A stretch of 32,645 nucleotides of DNA from Variovorax sp. YR752 (lineage in GTDB: Bacteria > Pseudomonadota > Gammaproteobacteria > Burkholderiales > Burkholderiaceae_C): contig CAMATD010000033.1 of the NCBI GenBank assembly GCA_945860785.1, positions 1-32,645 on the forward strand, in the 5' to 3' direction. The notes beneath the pieces were generated by a model, which saw only the letters and a program-made list of their open reading frames with translations, ran no database searches and was not told the origin of the DNA. The position numbers were made by a program, and so were the translations under genes. Within the stretch, counting starts at the first letter, position 1. Each line of letters starts with the position of its first letter. Below are positions 27,727-32,645 of this stretch, piece after piece.

Positions 27727-30522
27727 ATGACCGCCAGCATTCAGAGGGGTTCCACGGAAACCAGCATCAGTGTGAACCAGTTGCCAGTCACTTCGACGCA
27801 GACCGCGTTTTCTTCGTACTCACGCTTCGTGCAGCGCCTGCGTCGCAAGTATGCGGCCGAACTTGCATTGCTTCCCCCAGGTGCGCCGCGGCGCGAGTCG
27901 ATGACAGTGGCTTACGAGGCATTGCGCGGACGAGGGGACAGCGTCGGCGATGCACTCCGGATTGTGCGGCAGCTCGTGATGGAGCGGCTTGTAACGCTGG
28001 ATTGCGACGCGCAGGTGCCGCTGGCCGTGGTCACCACCGCCGTCACCGAGCTGGCCGAACTGGCGCTCGACATCGCCTGCGCCGACGCCTGCCACGAACT
28101 CGATGCCGTGCACGGCGCCCCGCTCGGCCCCGAAGGCCAGCGCGCGCAGCTCTGGGTGATCGGCATGGGCAAGCTCGGCGCGCGCGAGCTCAACGTGTCG
28201 AGCGACATCGACCTGATCTATCTCTACGACCTCGATGGCGAGACCACGGGCGATGCCGATGGCCGGGGCCGGCTGGCGAACCAGGAATACTTCTCGCGCG
28301 CCGTGAAGCGCATCTACGCGCTGGTGGGCGACACCACCGAGCACGGCTTCGTGTTCCGTGTCGACCTGGCGCTGCGGCCGAACGGCAACTCGGGGCCGAG
28401 CGTGGTCTCGCTCGATGCGCTCGAAGAGTATTTCCAGGTGCAGGGCCGCGAGTGGGAGCGCTTTGCCTGGATGAAAAGCCGGGTGGTGGCGCCGCGCGAC
28501 ATCGTGCTGGCCGGGCTTGCCCAGGGGCTGCGCGGTGCGGTGCTGCCCTTCGTGTTCCGCCGCTACCTCGACTACAGCGTGTTCGACTCGCTGCGCACGC
28601 TGCACCGGCAGATCCGCGAGCAGTCGGCGCGCCGCAGTGCGGGGCGGCCCGAGCGCGCGAACGACGTCAAGCTCTCGCGCGGCGGCATCCGCGAGATCGA
28701 ATTCACCGTGCAGCTGCTGCAGGTGGTGCGCGGCGGGCAGTTCCCCGAGCTGCGCACGCGGCCCACGCTCGATGCGCTCCAGCGCCTGGCGCGTGCCAAC
28801 CTGATGCCGCAGGAAACCGCCGACGCGCTGGCCGCGGCCTACGAGTTCCTGCGCCGCGTCGAGCACCGCATCCAGTACCTCGACGACCAGCAGACCCATG
28901 TGCTGCCGGTGGCCGACGACGATCTGCGCTGGATCGCCCAGACCCTGGGCTATGAAGACTGCTGCCCCTTCCTGGCGCAACTGGACACGCACCGCGAGTT
29001 CGTCGCGCAGGAATTCGACAAGCTGCTCGGCGGCGAGAAGCCCTGCAATGACAAGTGCAACGGCAAGAAGGCCGCGGCACCCGCCGACCTGGTCGACCTG
29101 CTCGACGACCTGCCCCCTGTTTTTGCCGAACGCATCCGCGACTGGTGCGAAACGCCGCGCGTGCTCGCCCTGCGCGAGGAAACCCGGGGGCGGCTGCGCC
29201 AGCTGGTTCAGCGCACCGGCCAGTGGCTGAAGGAGCCCGATGGCGACGGTCCGGGGCAAACGCCGCGCCAGGTGGATGCCGCCATGCGCTGGGCCGACTG
29301 GATCGAACCGCTGATGCGGCGCGAGAGCTACCTGGCGCTGCTGGTCGAGCGGCCCGCGGTGCAGGAACGCCTGCTGCGGCTGCTGGGCGCCGCCAAGTGG
29401 CCCGCGCGCTACCTGATGCAGCACCCGGGCGTGATCGACGAGCTGGCGAGCGACGAGATGCTCTCCGGCCGCTTCGTGGCGGCCGAGTTCGAACGCGAAC
29501 TGGAAGCACGCCATGCATCCCTCAGCCGCACAGGCGAAGCCGACGAAGAGCGCCTGCTGCACCTGCTGCGCCATGCCCACCACGCCGAGGTGTTTCGCAC
29601 GCTGGCGCGCGACGTCGACGGCCGCCTCACGGTCGAGCAGGTGGCCGACGACCTGAGCGCGCTGGCCGACACCACGCTGCGCGTGACGGCCCACTGGTGC
29701 TGGCCGCATGTGCGCAACCGCCACCGCGAGGTGCCGCAGTTCGCGATCATCGGCTACGGCAAGCTGGGCGGCAAAGAGCTGGGCTACGGCAGCGACCTCG
29801 ACATCGTGTTCGTCTACGACGACGCCGACGAGCGCGCCGGCGAGGTCTATGCGGCCTACGTGCGCAAGCTGATCAACTGGCTCACGGTGAAGACGCGCGA
29901 AGGCGACCTGTTCGAGATCGACACGGCCCTGCGGCCCAACGGCAACTCGGGCCTGCTCACCACCAGCTTCGAGGCCTACGAGAAATACCAGCTCGGACGC
30001 GGCAGCAACACGGCATGGACCTGGGAGCACCAGGCCATGACGCGCGCGCGCTTCGTGCTCGGCAGCGCGGACCACGGCGCCGAACTGGGCGCGCGCTTCG
30101 ACCAGGTGCGCGAGGCCGTGCTGGTGTCGCCGCGCGACCGCGAGGCGCTCAAGGCCGAGATCATCGCGATGCGCGACAAGCTGCGCGGCGCACGGCCGGT
30201 GAAGGCCGACCGCTTCGACGTCAAGCACAGCCCCGGTGGCATGGTGGACGCGGAGTTCGCGGTGCAGTTCCTGGTGCTGTCTTCTTCGGGCGAACATCCC
30301 GAGCTGATTCCGAACGTCGGCAACATCGCGCTGCTGCTGCGCGCCGAACTGGCGGGGCTGCTGCCCGAAGGCATCGGCCGCAGTGCGGCCAGGGCCTATC
30401 GCGAGCTGCGCCGCGTGCAGCATCGCGCGCGCCTGAACGAAGAACCGACCCAGGTCACACCGCCCGCACTGGCCGCCGAACGCGAAGCCATGCTGGCGCT
30501 CTGGAAGGCGGTATTTGGCTGA
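27727..30522 (+). CDS. glnE: Bifunctional glutamine synthetase adenylyltransferase/adenylyl-removing enzyme
   Basis: A 931-residue protein, close to the 946 of E. coli GlnE. Both nucleotidyltransferase domains are visible: the N-terminal (adenylyl-removing) one with GMGKLGARELNVSSDIDLIYLY at residues 146-167, and the C-terminal (adenylyl transferase) one with GYGKLGGKELGYGSDLDIVFVYDD. Each has its paired RPNGNSG loop and the following regulatory helices (KLSRGGIREIEFTVQ and KHSPGGMVDAEFAVQF). It adds or removes AMP on glutamine synthetase in response to PII protein. A linker between the halves carries KPCNDKCNGKK, an unusual two-cysteine insert. ATG 27727 is preferred; the open frame extends upstream, antisense to yhdP, so the exact start is less sure. 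Confidence 0.95.
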   Translation: MTASIQRGSTETSISVNQLPVTSTQTAFSSYSRFVQRLRRKYAAELALLPPGAPRRESMTVAYEALRGRGDSVGDALRIVRQLVMERLVTLDCDAQVPLAVVTTAVTELAELALDIACADACHELDAVHGAPLGPEGQRAQLWVIGMGKLGARELNVSSDIDLIYLYDLDGETTGDADGRGRLANQEYFSRAVKRIYALVGDTTEHGFVFRVDLALRPNGNSGPSVVSLDALEEYFQVQGREWERFAWMKSRVVAPRDIVLAGLAQGLRGAVLPFVFRRYLDYSVFDSLRTLHRQIREQSARRSAGRPERANDVKLSRGGIREIEFTVQLLQVVRGGQFPELRTRPTLDALQRLARANLMPQETADALAAAYEFLRRVEHRIQYLDDQQTHVLPVADDDLRWIAQTLGYEDCCPFLAQLDTHREFVAQEFDKLLGGEKPCNDKCNGKKAAAPADLVDLLDDLPPVFAERIRDWCETPRVLALREETRGRLRQLVQRTGQWLKEPDGDGPGQTPRQVDAAMRWADWIEPLMRRESYLALLVERPAVQERLLRLLGAAKWPARYLMQHPGVIDELASDEMLSGRFVAAEFERELEARHASLSRTGEADEERLLHLLRHAHHAEVFRTLARDVDGRLTVEQVADDLSALADTTLRVTAHWCWPHVRNRHREVPQFAIIGYGKLGGKELGYGSDLDIVFVYDDADERAGEVYAAYVRKLINWLTVKTREGDLFEIDTALRPNGNSGLLTTSFEAYEKYQLGRGSNTAWTWEHQAMTRARFVLGSADHGAELGARFDQVREAVLVSPRDREALKAEIIAMRDKLRGARPVKADRFDVKHSPGGMVDAEFAVQFLVLSSSGEHPELIPNVGNIALLLRAELAGLLPEGIGRSAARAYRELRRVQHRARLNEEPTQVTPPALAAEREAMLALWKAVFG

Positions 30523-31618
30523 CGAGGCCCGCGCTCCCGCCACCACCGCGCTGGCTGCCTGCGCGGTTGCCGTTGCCGTCCTTCTCGCCGGCTGCGCAAG
30601 CGGCACGCGCAGCGGTGGCGGCGTTGCCAGCGGCCGCGACGGCCCCGGTACGAACATCCCGTCGGACCTCGACCGGGTGCCCGACGCCGAGCCCCGCATC
30701 GAAGCCATCCGCAGCAGCGGCGGCACCAGCAAGCCCTACACGGTGCTGGGCCGCGGCTACCAGCCGATCACCGACGACCGGCCGTTCCGCGAGTCGGGGC
30801 TGGCCTCGTGGTACGGCCGCAAGTTCCACGCCGCATCGACCTCGAGCGGCGAGGCCTACGACATGTACGCCATGACGGCCGCGCACAAGACGCTGCCGCT
30901 GCCGAGCTACGTGCGGGTGCGCAACCCGGCCAACGGGCGCGAGGTGATCGTGCGGGTGAACGACCGCGGCCCCTTTGTCGACGGCCGCGTCATCGACCTG
31001 AGCTACACGGCCGCGCTCAAGCTCGACCTGCTGCGCGGCGTGGCGCCGGTGGAAATCGAACGGATCACGAACGAGGACATCCGCACCGGCGCATGGCGGC
31101 GGGATTCGGGCACGGCGTATGCCGCTGCACCGGTGCCGGTGCCCTCGGCCTGGGTGGCGCCGGTGGCGATGAGCGCACCGGCAGCTTCGACGATGCCGGT
31201 CGTGCCGCAAACGCCGATGGCGCCCCCGGCACCCGTCGCGCAGGCCGAGCCTCCTGCCATTGCGCCGGAAGCCGCAGCGCCGCGACAAGCCATCGTGGTC
31301 ACCGACCTTGCGCCGCTGGCACCCATCGCAGCGCCGGCCCCTGCCCCCATGGCCCCATCGGCTGCGCCGTCTTCCGCAGCCGTGGCGGGTTTCTGGGTGC
31401 AGCTCGGCGCCTTTCGCGAGCGCGATGGCGCCGAGACCCTACTGAGCCAGGCGGCGCGCGGCCTGCCTTCATTGGCGCCGCAGCTGCGCGTGTTCAGCGA
31501 AGCCGGCACGCACCACCTGCAGGCCGGGCCGTTCGCCTAGCGCAACGCGGCGGGCGAGGCCGTCACGCAGTTGCGCGAGAGCCTGCGCATCGCGCCGATG
31601 GTGGTCGAGCGCCGCTAG
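30515..31618 (+). CDS. rlpA: RlpA-family septal ring lytic transglycosylase, SPOR domain interrupted by TAG
   Basis: The gene begins at TTG 30515, overlapping the glnE stop by 8 bases; no ATG or GTG precedes the lipobox LAGC in frame. The double-psi barrel domain is complete: ASWYGRKFHAASTSSGEAYDMYAMTAAHKTLPLPS and VIVRVNDRGPFVDGRVIDLSY with the catalytic Asp and upstream Glu. A long Ala/Pro linker follows, then a C-terminal SPOR domain (GFWVQLGAFRERDGAE, THHLQAGPFA). A TAG at 31538-31540 ends the protein at 341 residues; the frame then continues for 25 residues to a second TAG at 31616-31618. A Gln at the first TAG would give 367 residues and a full SPOR domain, which targets denuded glycans at the septum. 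Truncation would damage that last helix. Confidence 0.88.
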
Positions 31619-31627
31619 TTCGCAACC

Positions 31628-32092
31628 TCAGGGCATGGCCTTGGCGGCCACAGGCAGGCGCATGCCGACGCCCATGCGGTTCCACGCATTGATCTGTGCA
31701 ATCGCAATCGAGAGCTCGACGATCTCGAGGTCGCTGAAATGCGCCTTGAGGCCTTCGAATTCGGCATCGCGTGCGCCGTGGTGCTCGGGCAGGCGCGTCG
31801 TCGTTTCGGCCCAGTCGAGGGCCGCGCGCTCGCGCTCGCTGAAGAAGCTCACTTCGCGCCAGGTGGCCAGGCTGTTGATGCGCTGCCAGTCTTCGCCCTG
31901 CTCGCGCAGGTCGCGCACATGCATGTCGAGGCAGTAGGCACAGCCGTTGATCTGCGAGACGCGGGCAAAGACGAGGTCGACCAGCGACTTGCCGAGCGTG
32001 CTCGATTCGATGGCGCCGTTGACGGCGATCATGGCCTAGAAGGCCTTGGGGGCGATCTTGAACCAGGCAAGGCGGGGGGTGTTGTTGCTCAT
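31628..32092 (-). CDS. Carboxymuconolactone decarboxylase/AhpD-like protein, ECF41 partner, with internal TAG
   Basis: The restored protein has 154 residues from ATG 32090-32092, with a TGGAG ribosome site 9 bases before. The core is QINGCAYCLDMHVRDLREQGE, with the redox pair Cys51-x-x-Cys54 and His58 of the AhpD/CMD family; such proteins are peroxidase partners or decarboxylases. Codon 19 is TAG (32036-32038), between APKAF and AMIAVNGAIESS, where Gln fits relatives. Translation could restart at ATG 32030-32032, giving 134 residues that keep the active site. It lies 87 bases downstream of an ECF41 sigma gene, the known 'COE' arrangement, and has an ECF41 promoter. Confidence 0.87.
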
Positions 32093-32141
32093 GGCGTGTA
32101 CTCCAGGTGGTTGAGATGAAATCTGCTTCTTACTCACTGAA

Positions 32142-32168
32142 GACGGGCCAGCCATCGGCCCTGTGACA
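32142..32168 (-). promoter_or_regulatory. ECF41 sigma-factor promoter (TGTCACA-N16-CGTC)
   Basis: On the minus strand TGTCACA (32168-32162) is followed, after exactly 16 bases, by CGTC (32145-32142), about 50 bases before the start of the carboxymuconolactone-decarboxylase-like gene. This is the published consensus for promoters read by ECF41 sigma factors, and the expected target is precisely this kind of gene downstream of the sigma gene. The -35 box overlaps the stretch just past the sigma gene's TAG stop. Confidence 0.85.
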
Positions 32169-32179
32169 CGCCGTGCGAA

Positions 32180-32645
32180 CTATTTCGGAAAAAGTTGCGC
32201 GATGCGAGCCAGCTTGTCGGGATTGCGCTGTGCGCGGATGCGCACGATGCGCTCGTCCTCGATCTCGAAGGTCTGCGCCGATTCGAGCTCGCCATCGACG
32301 AAGCGCAGGAGCCCGGGCTCGCCGTTGATGTCCACCAGCTCCATGCGCACTGCCGCGCCCATGCGGCGCCAGAGGGCGAAGTAGAGCTGCGCGAGCCGCT
32401 GGCTGCCGCGCAGGATCTTGCTGAAGGTCTGCACCTTGCCGCCGCCGTCGCCGATGAGTTCGACGTCCTCGGCCATCAACGCCTTCAGGTCCTGCAGGCT
32501 GCACGGCATCGGCGAAGGCGCGCAGCAGGCGCTGGTGGGTTTCGCGCGACACCTGGAAGCGCGGGCGGGCCTCCTGCACCTGCGCCTTGGCGCGGTGCAC
32601 CAGCTGGCGGCAGGCAGCCTCGCTCTTGCCGAGGGTGAGGGCGAC
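32180..32645 (-). pseudogene. ECF41-group sigma factor with SnoaL-like extension, 5' partial, interrupted
   Basis: The 5' end lies beyond the right edge. Visible first is the sigma-4 helix-turn-helix tail (LTLGKSEAACRQLVHRAKAQV), then a linker, then the fused SnoaL-like regulatory domain with both diagnostic ECF41 motifs: DGGGK (in LIGDGGGKVQTF) and NPDKL near the C-terminus. In this group the extension replaces a separate anti-sigma factor and modulates activity. The frame is broken at about 32496-32508: FADAVQ and LQDLKALMAED are in different frames, and a few residues (a typical Gly-Asp turn) seem lost, so this looks like a small deletion rather than one base. It ends in TAG at 32180-32182. 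Confidence 0.87.

Noticed and set aside
27702..27740. Upstream starts for the YhdP-like protein at 27728 or 27740
   Set aside because: They would overlap the glnE start and add residues not typical of the family; ATG 27701 gives a normal signal-anchor.
21214..30732. Very long open frames opposite known genes (for example 21214-24102 and 24381-27584 on plus, 27820-30732 on minus)
   Set aside because: They lie antisense to the kinase, nitrilase, yhdP and glnE, encode Arg/Ala/His-rich text without domains, and are expected in DNA with very GC-rich third positions.

Overview
The window looks like chromosomal DNA of a high-GC betaproteobacterium of the Burkholderiales, most likely Comamonadaceae and close to Variovorax. 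This rests on resemblance of the proteins (a GlnE/YhdP divergent pair, an MltA divergent from a tiny membrane protein, a homodimeric MdeB-like E1) and on strong G/C bias at third codon positions. No search was run. I see no tRNA, rRNA, CRISPR array, transposase, integrase or phage gene, and no gene-free stretch longer than about 300 bases.

Layout. (1) 1-3284, plus strand: the tail of an ABC-transporter substrate-binding protein, a small flavodoxin-fold oxidoreductase, a PDR/VanB-type flavin/2Fe-2S reductase, and a RutR-like TetR regulator overlapping it by 4 bases. (2) 9703-3277, minus strand: a seven-gene catabolic operon whose core is the four-carbon acid-sugar (threonate/tetronate) pathway: LtnD dehydrogenase, an Asp-nucleophile alpha/beta hydrolase, OtnK kinase, OtnC decarboxylase, OtnI isomerase, a CodA-like amidohydrolase and a RidA-family protein. 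Several junctions are 4-base ATGA overlaps. The core pathway would take threonate-type acids to dihydroxyacetone phosphate; the hydrolase, amidohydrolase and RidA protein suggest a pre-processing branch for an esterified, amidated or nitrogenous precursor. (3) 9911-13086: an MdeB/AceE-like 2-oxoacid dehydrogenase E1 divergent from an Lrp-family regulator. (4) 13111-18267: a PhoX-type lipoprotein, MltA, a 53-aa membrane protein and two OmpA-family lipoproteins. (5) 27701-18330, minus strand: YhdP-like protein, nitrilase-superfamily amidase, sensor kinase, FixJ-like response regulator and an amidase lipoprotein, closely packed. (6) 27727 to the end: GlnE, RlpA, and an ECF41 sigma factor with its carboxymuconolactone-decarboxylase partner, preceded by a near-textbook ECF41 promoter.

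The most unusual property is how many otherwise well-conserved genes are interrupted. Ten of about 26 genes carry single-base frameshifts, small deletions or in-frame TAG codons. All four in-frame TAGs fall where glutamine is the likely residue (one C-to-T change from CAG). TAG is also the genuine stop of at least seven genes here, so wholesale recoding is unlikely. Sequencing or assembly error, or real gene decay, are the main explanations. For interrupted genes I give the span of the restored gene.
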